DNA from: an uncultured Bacteroidota bacterium
GTDB lineage: Bacteria > Bacteroidota > Bacteroidia > Bacteroidales > F082
DNA length: 49,511 bases
Reading direction: 5' to 3'
Assembly: GCA_913055825.1 (NCBI GenBank)
Contig: CAJXKB010000014.1
Span: 1-49,511, forward strand
Shown: one piece after another, positions 9,144-17,525 of the stretch
How the letters are laid out: each line of letters opens with the position of its first letter
Position numbering within the stretch: the stretch's first letter is position 1
The notes under the pieces: model-generated
Databases searched by the model: none
Seen by the model: the letters and a program-made list of their open reading frames with translations, nothing else
Told to the model about the DNA's origin: nothing
Position numbers and translations under genes: made by a program

Positions 9144-9979
9144 AATTAATTATTGATAGTGGCTCAACCAAAACCCAGTGGACGGTACTAAACGGTAAGG
9201 AAGTGGTTGAAATGCTTTATACGGTTGGAATTAATCCGTATTATATGGATAGTGACGAGATAAAGCAGGTTCTTAAGAAAGAGCTGAATACCGGTTTTAC
9301 CAATTTGCCCGTTAAAGAAATATATTATTTCGGGACCGGTTGTTCCACGGTTGCCAACTGTAATTTGATAAAAAGTATTCTGGCCGACACCTTTCAGACG
9401 TATTTCATTTCCATGAATCATGACCTGACCGGTGCTGCCATAGCACTGTTGAAGGATGAAAAAGGAATTGCCTGTATTTTGGGTACCGGCTCAAACTCCT
9501 GTCTTTGGGATGGGCAAAAAATACTCGAAAACGTTCCTTCACTGGGCTATTTGTTGGGGGATGAAGGAAGTGGAACTTATCTTGGTAAACTGATTTTAAA
9601 GGCTTTCTTAAGTGGTGAAGCCGATAAAGGTCTTACTGAGAAATTTTACGCATACACACAAATGAATTTTACCGAAATCCTGCATAAGATTTATAAAGAA
9701 GTGCAGTCGAACCGATGGATGGCCAGCCTGACAAAATTTGCCTCTGCACATATTGATGAACCTTTTATCAAAGCGCTGGTGCGTCAGAATTTTGAAGACT
9801 TCTTGAAAGAACAAGTTTTTAAATATTCCGGTTTCCGGGAATTGCCTATATCTTTTGTGGGGTCGGTTGCCTACTATTTTCAAGATGTTTTAATGGAAGT
9901 ACTCTCCGGTCATCAAATTACTCCGGGCAGAATTCTTCAAACACCCATGAAGGGGCTTATTGAATATTATAGCGAATAA
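9140..9979 (+). CDS. BadF/BadG-type sugar kinase, GlcNAc/MurNAc kinase-like
   Basis: The start is the ATG at 9140 overlapping the dgkA stop, giving 279 residues that begin MKLIIDSGSTKTQWTVL, the first phosphate loop of the ASKHA fold. The second phosphate motif is ACILGTGSNSCLWDG (near residue 117), followed by GYLLGDEGSGTYLGKL and a C-terminal FVGSVAYYFQDVL. This pattern is that of BadF/BadG/BcrA/BcrD ATPases annotated as N-acetylglucosamine kinase. The related kinase MurK of Bacteroidetes phosphorylates MurNAc and GlcNAc. With MurQ and a NagZ-type enzyme in the same window, a role in amino-sugar or cell-wall recycling is reasonable, though substrate choice is inference. Its stop lies 8 nt from the convergent uvrA stop. 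Confidence 0.82.
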   Translation: MKLIIDSGSTKTQWTVLNGKEVVEMLYTVGINPYYMDSDEIKQVLKKELNTGFTNLPVKEIYYFGTGCSTVANCNLIKSILADTFQTYFISMNHDLTGAAIALLKDEKGIACILGTGSNSCLWDGQKILENVPSLGYLLGDEGSGTYLGKLILKAFLSGEADKGLTEKFYAYTQMNFTEILHKIYKEVQSNRWMASLTKFASAHIDEPFIKALVRQNFEDFLKEQVFKYSGFRELPISFVGSVAYYFQDVLMEVLSGHQITPGRILQTPMKGLIEYYSE

Positions 9980-9987
9980 AACAGGCA

Positions 9988-12867
9988 TTAATTTTTGTTA
10001 TTTGCAACCAGATTATTGTGTTCTTCCAGCTCTTTTTTCAGGTAGCGGGCTGTATAGCTTTCGGTATGCTTAACAATTTCCTCAGGGGTTCCTTCACAAA
10101 GAATTGTACCACCACGGTTACCGCCTTCAAGTCCAAGGTCGATGATATAGTCTGCCACTTTGACGACTTCGAGATTATGTTCGATTACAATCACCGTATT
10201 ACCTTTGTCTACCAATTTATTCAATACATCTAACAACACTTTTACGTCCTCAAAGTGAAGGCCTGTGGTGGGTTCGTCCAGAATATAAAGTGTTTTACCC
10301 GTGTCTTTTTTGGAAAGCTCGGTGGCGAGTTTTACCCGTTGGGCTTCACCTCCCGAAATAGTGGTAGATGATTGTCCCAGTGTTAGATATCCCAGGCCCA
10401 CATCTTTCAATGTTTGCAACTTACGTACGATGGAAGGGATATGCTCAAAAAAGTCCACCGCCAGCCGGATGGTCATATTCAGCACATCATTTATAGATTT
10501 GCCTTTATACCTTACTTCCAGCGTCTCACGGTTGTAACGTTTCCCCTGGCAATCTTCACACAACACATATACGTCGGGTAAAAAGTTCATTTCAATGGTC
10601 TGAACCCCGGCTCCTTTGCAGGTTTCGCACCTGCCTCCTTTTACATTAAATGAAAAACGCCCTGGTTTGTAACCTCTTATTTTCGATTCGGGAAGTTGTC
10701 CGTACAGCTTTCTGATTTCATCGAATACTTTGGTGTAGGTAGCAGGATTTGAACGCGGAGTCCGGCCGATGGGCGACTGATTAATTTCAATTACTTTATC
10801 AATATGTTCAAGCCCGCTGATACTTTTGTAAGGTAACGGCTCTTTTAAAGCATGAAAAAAGTGATGATTTAAGATGGGATACAGGGTATCGTTGATGAGT
10901 GTGGATTTGCCGCTTCCCGATACACCTGTGATGCAAATAAATTTCCCCAGTGGCAACTTCAGTGTTACATTTTTTAAATTATTTCCTGATGCTCCTTTCA
11001 ACTCAATAAATTTTCCGTTACCTTGTCTGCGATTGCTCAGCATGGGGATGATTTTCTCACCATTAAGGTATTGGCCGGTGAGTGTTTTCATTTTCAGGAT
11101 TTCTTGCGGTTTGCCCTGAGCCACCACTTCACCGCCGAGGCGACCTGCACCGGGCCCGATATCCACCACATGATCGGCTGCCAGAATGGTGTCTTTGTCG
11201 TGTTCTACCACGATGACAGAATTGCCAATATCCCTTAAATCTTTCAACGATTCAATGAGCTTGTGGTTGTCGCGTTGATGCAGGCCAATACTGGGTTCGT
11301 CTAAAATATACATTACTCCGGTAAGCCTCGACCCTATTTGTGTTGCCAGCCGAATGCGTTGCGATTCTCCTCCCGACAAGGTTTTAGCAGGCCGGTTTAA
11401 ATTCACATAATCAATACCAACTTCCAGTAGGAAGTCGAGGCGGGTCCGTATTTCCCGTAATATCTCATGTGCAATCAGTCGCTGTTTTTCAGTAAGCCGG
11501 TCTTCCAATCCATTGAGCCAGGTTTTAAGTTCTGCCAAGTCCATTTGTGCCAGCTCTGAAATATTTTTTCCGTCAATCCTGAAATACAGTGATTCTTTTT
11601 TCAGCCGGCTTCCATTACATTCCGGGCAAATGTGCTTATTCATAAAGCTTTCAGCCCACTTCTTAGACGACATTGAAGCATTTTCACGGCTGTATTGTGT
11701 AATGTAACTTAGCAGGCCTTCAAAAGAGAGTGTGTAAGTAGATGTGATGCCGAGATATTCCTTTTTAACGTTTACTGTTTCGTTGGAACCCTTTAAAATA
11801 ACTTCAATGGCTTTTGGAGAAATGTCAGATATGGGTGTGTTTAAATCAAAACCGTATTTTAATCCAATGGTCTCTATCTGATTGAAAACCCAGGTGTTTT
11901 TATATTCACCCAAAGGGGCAATGCCTCCCTTTTTAATAGATAAGTTTTTATTGGGAAAAACTTTGTCCAAATCTATTTCATTCACTATGCCAAGGCCGTT
12001 ACATTTGGGACAGGCACCATAGGGCGAGTTGAATGAAAACAGGTTGGGTTCCGGCTCGTCGTAAGCAATTCCCGTGGTGGGACACATCATTTTTCTGCTG
12101 TAATGCCTTACCTTTCCACTATTTTCATTCAATACCATGATAACGCCTTTACCTTGTTTCATGGCCGTTTCGATGGTTTTGCGCAGACGTGTTTCCATTT
12201 TTGGGCTTACCGGCATTCGATCAACCACCACTTCAATATCGTGAACTTTATAACGATCGAGTTGCATACCAAAGGCAATTTCCCTGATTGTACCGTCCAC
12301 ACGAACACGTAGGAACCCTTGTTGGCGGATACGCTCAAAAAGTTCCCGGTAATGTCCTTTTCGTGCTTTTATCAACGGTGCCAGGATGGAAATGGTTTTA
12401 CTTTGGTAATGCTCAGTTATTAAATCAACAATTTGTTGTTCGGTGTATTGCACCATTTTTTCGCCCGTGTTATACGAAAATGCTTCTGAAGCACGAGCAT
12501 ACAGCAAGCGCAGGAAATCATAAATTTCAGTAATGGTTCCCACGGTGGATCGTGGATTTCGGTTTACTGACTTTTGCTCTATCGAAATAACAGGGCTTAA
12601 ACCGTTAATTTGATCTACATCGGGGCGCTCCAGATGCCCTATAAATTGGCGGGCATAGGCTGAGAAAGTTTCCAAATATCGGCGTTGTCCTTCGGCGTAA
12701 ATAGTGTCAAAAGCCAAAGATGATTTTCCGCTTCCGCTCAGGCCGGTAATTACCACCAGTTGATCGCGGGGAATAGACAAATCTATATTCTTCAGATTAT
12801 GAACCCTTGCACCTTTGATTTCCAGATAATTGTCTGCTACCTGACTTTCTTCTTTTTTGCTTTCCAT
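9988..12867 (-). CDS. uvrA: excinuclease ABC subunit UvrA
   Basis: This protein of 959 residues (from the ATG at 12867; an in-frame GTG at 12879 would add four) is the damage-recognition ATPase of nucleotide excision repair. It has two ABC ATPase modules. The first has Walker A GLSGSGKSSLAFDT and signature LSGGESQRIRLATQIG; the second has GVSGSGKSTLINDTL and ISGGEAQRVKLATELS. Zinc modules are visible as CPTTG with CPKC (first), CPEC, and GGRCETCKGAG with CEDCQGKRY (C-terminal). Near residue 140 the sequence reads EAFSYNTGEKMV, where E. coli has a CPDH segment; I believe this is normal for Bacteroidetes. No terminator separates it from the convergent kinase gene. Confidence 0.97.
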   Translation of the reverse strand: MESKKEESQVADNYLEIKGARVHNLKNIDLSIPRDQLVVITGLSGSGKSSLAFDTIYAEGQRRYLETFSAYARQFIGHLERPDVDQINGLSPVISIEQKSVNRNPRSTVGTITEIYDFLRLLYARASEAFSYNTGEKMVQYTEQQIVDLITEHYQSKTISILAPLIKARKGHYRELFERIRQQGFLRVRVDGTIREIAFGMQLDRYKVHDIEVVVDRMPVSPKMETRLRKTIETAMKQGKGVIMVLNENSGKVRHYSRKMMCPTTGIAYDEPEPNLFSFNSPYGACPKCNGLGIVNEIDLDKVFPNKNLSIKKGGIAPLGEYKNTWVFNQIETIGLKYGFDLNTPISDISPKAIEVILKGSNETVNVKKEYLGITSTYTLSFEGLLSYITQYSRENASMSSKKWAESFMNKHICPECNGSRLKKESLYFRIDGKNISELAQMDLAELKTWLNGLEDRLTEKQRLIAHEILREIRTRLDFLLEVGIDYVNLNRPAKTLSGGESQRIRLATQIGSRLTGVMYILDEPSIGLHQRDNHKLIESLKDLRDIGNSVIVVEHDKDTILAADHVVDIGPGAGRLGGEVVAQGKPQEILKMKTLTGQYLNGEKIIPMLSNRRQGNGKFIELKGASGNNLKNVTLKLPLGKFICITGVSGSGKSTLINDTLYPILNHHFFHALKEPLPYKSISGLEHIDKVIEINQSPIGRTPRSNPATYTKVFDEIRKLYGQLPESKIRGYKPGRFSFNVKGGRCETCKGAGVQTIEMNFLPDVYVLCEDCQGKRYNRETLEVRYKGKSINDVLNMTIRLAVDFFEHIPSIVRKLQTLKDVGLGYLTLGQSSTTISGGEAQRVKLATELSKKDTGKTLYILDEPTTGLHFEDVKVLLDVLNKLVDKGNTVIVIEHNLEVVKVADYIIDLGLEGGNRGGTILCEGTPEEIVKHTESYTARYLKKELEEHNNLVANNKN

Positions 12868-12970
12868 AGACCGCAACACCGTTAACCGGTGGACTTTTCA
12901 AAATTTTTGCAAAAGTAAAGCTTCTTTGCGATTATTCGGGTGAATAATTTAAACAGGAAAGACAGATATT

Positions 12971-13513
12971 TTAAAACGGACTAATGAAATCCTTAAACAG
13001 AGGAGCTGTTTTGTCCTTTTCCGAAAGGATTGGTTTATCAACATCCCATGCAATATTTAAATCAGGATCATTCCAACGTATGCTGCCTTCGGCGGCTTTG
13101 TTATACACATTTGTGCATTTGTAAAAAAAGACGGTATTGTCTTCAAGGGTTATAAACCCATGTGCAAATCCGGGCGGTACCCAATACATCCATTTGTTGT
13201 CCTGTGTAAGCTCCACCGACGACCACTGCCCGTAAGTAGGGGAGCTCTTTCGCAGGTCAACGGCCACATCTAAAACAGAACCCTGCATAACCCGAACCAA
13301 TTTGCCCTGTGTAAAAGGCGGTTTTTGAAAATGTAATCCACGCAATACGCCTTTCATAGACTTCGATTCGTTGTCCTGCACAAAATTTTGATCGATACCG
13401 AGACGCAGGAATTCCTCTTTGTTATAGGATTCGAAGAAATATCCGCGCTGATCTTCAAATACTTTGGGTTTAAGAATATATAAATCGGGTATCTTGGTTT
13501 TAAGTACTTCCAT
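12971..13513 (-). CDS. rfbC: dTDP-4-dehydrorhamnose 3,5-epimerase
   Basis: This 180-residue cupin-fold enzyme converts dTDP-4-keto-6-deoxyglucose to the L-configured intermediate in dTDP-rhamnose synthesis. Motifs: KVFEDQRGYFFESYN, QDNESKSMKGVLRGLHFQ with the catalytic His, GKLVRVMQGSVLDVAVDLRKSSPTYG, and WVPPGFAHGFITL with the second conserved His region. The C-terminus RWNDPDLNIAWD is also typical. It stands alone: rfbA, rfbB and rfbD are not in the window, so they must be encoded elsewhere if the pathway is complete. Confidence 0.95.
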   Translation of the reverse strand: MEVLKTKIPDLYILKPKVFEDQRGYFFESYNKEEFLRLGIDQNFVQDNESKSMKGVLRGLHFQKPPFTQGKLVRVMQGSVLDVAVDLRKSSPTYGQWSSVELTQDNKWMYWVPPGFAHGFITLEDNTVFFYKCTNVYNKAAEGSIRWNDPDLNIAWDVDKPILSEKDKTAPLFKDFISPF

Positions 13514-13583
13514 GCTTTTAAAATTTTAGGGTAAAGATAATCCTTTCCTGCCAAAGCGCTCTGAAAATTTTTAGAGGAAAAAA

Positions 13584-14237
13584 TTATTCCGGTTTTGTGG
13601 CTTCCATAAGCCGAACATAATTATTAAAATATAAATGTTCCTGAAAACTGTCGAAACCTGCCATTGCCAGCATTTGTTTTAAGTCGCGTTTGATGAAGTC
13701 AAAAGCATACGGGCATTCTCCTTTTTGAAACGGAATACGGTAATAAAACGGCATAGCATACATATCGAATTCTGCGAAGTCGAGTATATTAAAGCGGCCT
13801 CCGGGTTTTAGATGATAAATAGCATTTTTGATGATATTTTCACGAATAGGTTGTGGAAAGCCATGTAAAACAAAACTTATAAAAACCTTATCATAGCTTT
13901 TCTTCAAATCAAAAGGCTGATCAACTCTTTGATGAAAAAATTCGGCATTGGAATAGTTTTGGCAGTGTGTATTAAACTGTTTTTCCATTTTATCCGAAAT
14001 ATCCAGTCCGGTAACTCTGCCTTTGTCAGAAAGTGACTTCAACATCAAACAAGCGTTGCGGCCTGTGCCACAGCCTAAATCAAGGATATGGTCATCGGGT
14101 TGTATGTCCATGTCGGCAATTGCTTTATGAATAAAGCTTCCGTATTTTCCAAAGGACATTACATTCATAAGCTTGTCGTAATATTTTGCTACGAAAGGTG
14201 TGAGCTCAACGCCCGATTCAGGATATAATTTTTCCAT
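13584..14237 (-). CDS. class I SAM-dependent methyltransferase
   Basis: This 217-residue protein has SAM motif I as DHILDLGCGTGRNACLML, followed by GRVTGLDISDKM (acidic residue binding the ribose) and HLKPGGRFNILDF before the fifth strand. This makes it a Rossmann-fold methyltransferase of the UbiE/Methyltransf_11/25 type. The substrate is not evident. The C-terminal segment (MLAMAGFDSFQEHLYFNNYVRLMEA) is the usual last beta hairpin. It lies 11 nt after the TPR gene, in the order ppnP, TPR, methyltransferase, so the three are probably one transcript, with no obvious shared function. Confidence 0.88.
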   Translation of the reverse strand: MEKLYPESGVELTPFVAKYYDKLMNVMSFGKYGSFIHKAIADMDIQPDDHILDLGCGTGRNACLMLKSLSDKGRVTGLDISDKMEKQFNTHCQNYSNAEFFHQRVDQPFDLKKSYDKVFISFVLHGFPQPIRENIIKNAIYHLKPGGRFNILDFAEFDMYAMPFYYRIPFQKGECPYAFDFIKRDLKQMLAMAGFDSFQEHLYFNNYVRLMEATKPE

Positions 14238-14248
14238 TGTCTTATAAT

Positions 14249-14566
14249 TTATTCTAACCAGGGGTCCATATCCGTATTGGGATTGGCATATATATCGGTG
14301 TTGTGAAAACGCAGGATGGTTTTGAGAATATCAATTTTTCCGGCAGCTTCACGATTTTCAGGATTAATTTCCAACACGCGCATATAATCGTTGATGGCTT
14401 CACCATAACGGTTTAGCTTGTAAAAAAGTTCTGCCCGGGCAAAATAAATATCTTCCTGTCCGGGCAGTTGAGCGATTAATTCCGTAATTTCCGAGAGCAG
14501 GTCTTCTGTTTCTTTTTCTGTCCTGACTTCCCGTACAGCTTTTAAGAGCTTTTCCTTTTTACTCAT
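14249..14566 (-). CDS. small TPR-repeat protein
   Basis: This 105-residue cytosolic protein holds about two tetratricopeptide repeats: residues near 35-67 (LPGQEDIYFARAELFYKLN) and 50-85 (RYGEAINDYMRVLEINPENREA), which contain the usual A, Y, Y, A and P positions. It is likely a protein-interaction adaptor; no partner can be read from the sequence. The start ATG is 6 nt downstream of the ppnP stop. Confidence 0.75.
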   Translation of the reverse strand: MSKKEKLLKAVREVRTEKETEDLLSEITELIAQLPGQEDIYFARAELFYKLNRYGEAINDYMRVLEINPENREAAGKIDILKTILRFHNTDIYANPNTDMDPWLE

Positions 14567-14572
14567 TTGGTA

Positions 14573-14854
14573 TTATTCGTAAAAGCAAATGTATGAGCTG
14601 ATCTCATCCACTTTGAATTTAAAATTTTTGTGTCCGGGTACCGTAAAATTTTCACCCATATTGTAAGCTTTCCATCCTTCCACGCCTTCTACCCAAACAT
14701 TAATTTTTCCGGAGGTAACCGTAGTTACTTCTTTTTTGATTGCACCGAATTCGTATTCTCCAGGGGTGATGATACCCACGGAAAATGCTTTTTTACCGTC
14801 ATCATACGTCAACGACTGAACGCGTTCGCCATGATATTTTCTTAACTGGAACAT
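14573..14854 (-). CDS. ppnP: pyrimidine/purine nucleoside phosphorylase PpnP
   Basis: This 93-residue protein has the length and sequence of the PpnP (YaiE, UPF0345) cupin family: SLTYDDGKKAFSVGIITPGEYEFG, then VTSGKINVWVEG, WKAYNMGENFTVPGHKNFKF and YICFYE at the end. Family members split many nucleosides with phosphate to base plus ribose-1-phosphate, for salvage. It heads a likely three-gene transcript with the TPR protein and methyltransferase, and lies 77 nt downstream of the NifX-like gene. Confidence 0.93.
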   Translation of the reverse strand: MFQLRKYHGERVQSLTYDDGKKAFSVGIITPGEYEFGAIKKEVTTVTSGKINVWVEGVEGWKAYNMGENFTVPGHKNFKFKVDEISSYICFYE

Positions 14855-14931
14855 AAGCGGTATTTTAAGGGGTTAATGATGTGTAAATATATAAAAAATA
14901 TGGATATGATTAAAGCTTTTTCCGGAGTTGC

Positions 14932-15252
14932 CTACTTTTTGTACTTTTCTACGGCATCCCTTACGGAGATATTTCCCGCATCACCGATCATTTTGGCTCC
15001 TGTTTTTTGGATAACTTCGCTGGCCTTGGGGCCAAAGCTTCCACCGGTAATTACCAAATTGGCCTTTTGCGAAGCTACCAGTTGGGCTGCCTGAATACCT
15101 ACGCCATGTTCGGCTTGTTTGTTTTCCTCATTTGAAATCCATTCTAGTTTGCCGGTGGTGTCATCATATACCGAAAAACCTGCGGCCCTGCCGAAACGTT
15201 CACTAACCGGGGCATCCCAGCCCTCTTTTTTTGCTGCTACTAATATTTTCAT
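14932..15252 (-). CDS. NifX/NifB-type dinitrogenase-cofactor-like (orange-protein-like) protein
   Basis: From the ATG at 15252 the protein is 106 residues and starts MKILVAAKKEGWDAPVSERFG. The longer in-frame extension (to 15321) is lysine-rich and not family-like. The body GIQAAQLVASQKANLVITGG followed by FGPKASEVIQKTGAKMIGD is typical of the NifX / FeMo-cofactor-binding (Nitro_FeMo-Co) fold. Some small members bind metal clusters; the Desulfovibrio orange protein carries a Mo-Cu sulfide cluster. No nitrogenase genes are present, so nitrogen fixation is not implied. It is the last gene of an operon with two ferredoxin-MinD ATPases and a DUF5320 protein, the same companions seen around orange-protein genes. 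Confidence 0.85.
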   Translation of the reverse strand: MKILVAAKKEGWDAPVSERFGRAAGFSVYDDTTGKLEWISNEENKQAEHGVGIQAAQLVASQKANLVITGGSFGPKASEVIQKTGAKMIGDAGNISVRDAVEKYKK

Positions 15253-15317
15253 CTTTTTTGTTTTTAATTTTATTTCTCTTTTTATTTCCAAATTTTGTTC
15301 CAAATTGCAATCTGTCC

Positions 15318-16202
15318 TCAATTTTTGTCGTTGAGTATTTGTTTCACGGTTTTCCAGCTTTCTTTCAATAATTTACCGATGCCGATTTCATCGTATTCAA
15401 CCACAGTTTTCCCGATGGTAATGGCCTCCGTGAATTTTATATCGTAGGGTATTTCAGCCAATAAGCGGATGTTGTGTTCCTGAAGGAAACCTTTTATTTG
15501 CTCCGCCATATCCTCATTTAAATCAGCTTTATTGATGATGCAAACGGTTTTTATTTTTAGTTTACTAACCAGTTCATAAACCCGCGAAAGGTCGTGCAGG
15601 CCTGAAACCGTTGGTTCGGTGACCAATACTACAAGGTTGGCCCCGGTGAGGGAAGCTACCACCGGGCAGCCAATGCCCGGTGAAGCATCCACCAGCACAT
15701 AATCTACTTTTTCTTGTCCTGCAATTTTGGCCGCTTCTTCACGTACCTTAGTCACTAATTTTCCGGAATTATCAGCAGCTATACCCAAGCGGGCATGAAC
15801 CAATGTGTTATTGAAACGTGTCTTCGAAACAAAAAATTTCCCCGCCAGTCGTTTTTTCATGTCGATGGTGTGGGTGGGACAAACCTGATAACAATAACCA
15901 CAACCTTCACATTCTATCGGGTCAACCACAAATTCACCATCAATTACATTGATGGCATCAAAATGACAAACTTGCTGGCATTTAAAGCAATGCACACAGC
16001 CCTCAGTATGTACCAGTGCCGTTTTGCCACTGTAAAAATCTTCCTGAATCTGCACGCGTGGCTCAGTTAACAAATGCATATCGGCAGCATCCACATCACA
16101 ATCAGCCAACACCAGGTTTTCAGCTCCTAAAGCAGCTAAACTTCCTGTAATAGAGGTTTTTCCTGTGCCTCCTTTTCCTGATAAAACTACAATTTCTTTC
16201 AT
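15318..16202 (-). CDS. MinD/Mrp-type ATPase with 2x[4Fe-4S] insert (second copy)
   Basis: This 294-residue P-loop protein starts MKEIVVLSGKGGTGKTSITG, the deviant Walker A of the MinD/Mrp/NifH class. A ferredoxin module is inserted at about residues 68-112, with CVHCFKCQQVC and CEGCGYCYQVCP, enough for two [4Fe-4S] clusters. Switch motifs follow: VDYVLVDASPGIGCP (Walker B region) and VVLVTEPTVSGLHDL. Such ATPases pair as two dissimilar copies in ORP-type operons, where they probably bind or load a cluster protein. Its ATG overlaps the stop of the preceding ATPase by 4 nt, so the two are translationally coupled and may form a heterodimer (inference). Confidence 0.9.
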   Translation of the reverse strand: MKEIVVLSGKGGTGKTSITGSLAALGAENLVLADCDVDAADMHLLTEPRVQIQEDFYSGKTALVHTEGCVHCFKCQQVCHFDAINVIDGEFVVDPIECEGCGYCYQVCPTHTIDMKKRLAGKFFVSKTRFNNTLVHARLGIAADNSGKLVTKVREEAAKIAGQEKVDYVLVDASPGIGCPVVASLTGANLVVLVTEPTVSGLHDLSRVYELVSKLKIKTVCIINKADLNEDMAEQIKGFLQEHNIRLLAEIPYDIKFTEAITIGKTVVEYDEIGIGKLLKESWKTVKQILNDKN

Positions 16203-17083
16203 GTCTCTGCCTCTGTTAGTTTTAGGATCTGTTGGTAGATATTTTCTATTTCAACCCGAATCTCAGGAATTGCATCAACCATAGCCTTCCCCGCTGAATA
16301 AAGTCTGGCGGCAGCACGTAAGTTTGGAATCTTTCCAATGATAGGTATTTGTTTTTCGTTGCAGTAATTAAGAACATCATCATTCCCAATGCCGTATTTA
16401 TTGATGACCACAGCATAATGTTTCTCCAGCTCGTCCATGGTTTCCATGGCCAGTTTTAAATCGTGAAAGCCAAAAGGAGTAGGTTCGGTAACCAAAATAA
16501 CTAAATCAGCATCTTTTACCGCTTCCATCATCGGACATGAAGTCCCCGGAGGAGAATCGAGAATGGTAAACCACTCGTTTCCGGAATATTGTTCTTTAAT
16601 CAGTTTGCGTGTTTGTTCAATCAGGGGTGTTGCCTGTTCAACACCAATGTCGAGCCGGCTTTCAATAAACTGAAGATGATTGTTCAACGAAAATATCTTT
16701 GTTTCACCCATCCGGTGTTGAACCATTGGCAGGGCGTCTTCCGGACATAAATCGGAACAAGCATAACAGGAGTGACAAAGTTCGGGAAATACCAATACGC
16801 TGACGCCCAGAAAAGCAATGGCGTTGAATTCACAAACATTGGCACAACGTTTACAAAATGTACATTTATCTTCGTCCCATTCGGGAACTAATCTGTATTT
16901 AACCTCTTGCTGTTGCAGTTTACCTTTGATAAACAAACCCGAATTAGGTTCTTCAACATCCATGTCTATGAGCAGTACTTTTTGCCTGCTGCCTGCAAAT
17001 TTCTCAGCTAATAACACTGACAGGTTGACCGCAAGGGTGGTTTTACCTGTTCCTCCTTTTCCGCTTGCAATGGCGATTTGCAT
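16199..17083 (-). CDS. MinD/Mrp-type ATPase with 2x[4Fe-4S] insert (first copy)
   Basis: The ATG at 17083 gives 294 residues starting MQIAIASGKGGTGKTTLAVN. An in-frame extension to 17155 (basic, RNKRIRIFALSLHKKE) has no family support. The ferredoxin insert has CTFCKRCANVCEFNAI and CHSCYACSDLCPEDA. FTILDSPPGTSCPMMEA and VILVTEPTPFGFHDL are the Walker B and switch regions. It is the sister of the next gene and overlaps it by ATGA (16199-16202). The pairing of two such ATPases matches the orp8/orp9 pair of Desulfovibrio by architecture; the biochemical role here is inferred. Confidence 0.9.
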   Translation of the reverse strand: MQIAIASGKGGTGKTTLAVNLSVLLAEKFAGSRQKVLLIDMDVEEPNSGLFIKGKLQQQEVKYRLVPEWDEDKCTFCKRCANVCEFNAIAFLGVSVLVFPELCHSCYACSDLCPEDALPMVQHRMGETKIFSLNNHLQFIESRLDIGVEQATPLIEQTRKLIKEQYSGNEWFTILDSPPGTSCPMMEAVKDADLVILVTEPTPFGFHDLKLAMETMDELEKHYAVVINKYGIGNDDVLNYCNEKQIPIIGKIPNLRAAARLYSAGKAMVDAIPEIRVEIENIYQQILKLTEAET

Positions 17084-17175
17084 ATTGTCTTCTTTTTTAT
17101 GTAAAGAAAGTGCAAAGATGCGAATTCTCTTATTTCGACCTTTGCACTTTCTCAAAAGCTCATTTGAAAAAAGAC

Positions 17176-17457
17176 CTATTCGTCTTTAATCTCTTTACGT
17201 CTTTTTTCGTAGGCATCCAGTTGATCTTTTAGGATGCTGATGACATTCTCGAGCCAGGATTTTTCCGAAGTTGCGTTGTAAGGTGTTTGGGCGGGTGTGT
17301 TGGCTGCGCCAAAACCGAATCCACGTCCCAGACCTCTGCCGAAACCCCTGCCAAAAAATCCGCCTCCAAACCTTGTGTTACTACCGGCACATCGCCCGGC
17401 TCCGCGACCTGTTAAAGGCCCTTGTCCTGCAGGACCTGTTCCATCACCAAATGGCAT
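17176..17457 (-). CDS. DUF5320 family small Gly-rich protein
   Basis: This 93-residue protein opens MPFGDGTGPAGQGPLTGRGAG followed by RCAG, the signature of DUF5320. A Gly/Arg/Phe-rich repeat (GFFGRGFGRGLGRGFGFG) comes next, then an acidic/basic helix (SWLENVISILKDQLDAYEKR) likely to form a coiled coil. A single Cys lies near residue 23. The family is usually found beside NifX-type proteins and ferredoxin ATPases in anaerobes; its function is unknown. It is the first gene of the operon, 50 nt downstream of the palindrome at 17507-17520. Confidence 0.85.
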   Translation of the reverse strand: MPFGDGTGPAGQGPLTGRGAGRCAGSNTRFGGGFFGRGFGRGLGRGFGFGAANTPAQTPYNATSEKSWLENVISILKDQLDAYEKRRKEIKDE

Positions 17458-17506
17458 TTTTACCTCCTTTTTTAATAGTTTTATTTCGTTTTAACATTTA
17501 TCATTA

Positions 17507-17520
17507 TGAACATATGTTCA
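17507..17520. promoter_or_regulatory. perfect 14-bp palindrome, candidate operator
   Basis: TGAACATATGTTCA is a perfect palindrome placed directly downstream of the -7 element of the DUF5320 operon, so it would cover about +1 to +14. The core resembles operators of ArsR/SmtB-type repressors (TGAAyA-n-TrTTCA). No such regulator gene is in the window. An extra partial copy, AACATATG (17540-17547), lies between the -7 and -33 elements. Confidence 0.6.
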
Positions 17521-17525
17521 ATTGG

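Noticed and set aside
9980-9987. Regulatory meaning of the 8-nt gap between convergent stops of the kinase gene and uvrA
   Set aside because: Tight convergent ends without a terminator are common; nothing else points to antisense control.
12971-13513. Part of an O-antigen/rhamnose cluster
   Set aside because: Only rfbC is present; neighbours are unrelated.
14932-17457. Nitrogen-fixation gene cluster
   Set aside because: Only the NifX-like fold and MinD/NifH-like ATPases recall it; nifD, nifK, nifE and nifB are absent and the ferredoxin inserts are of the ORP type.
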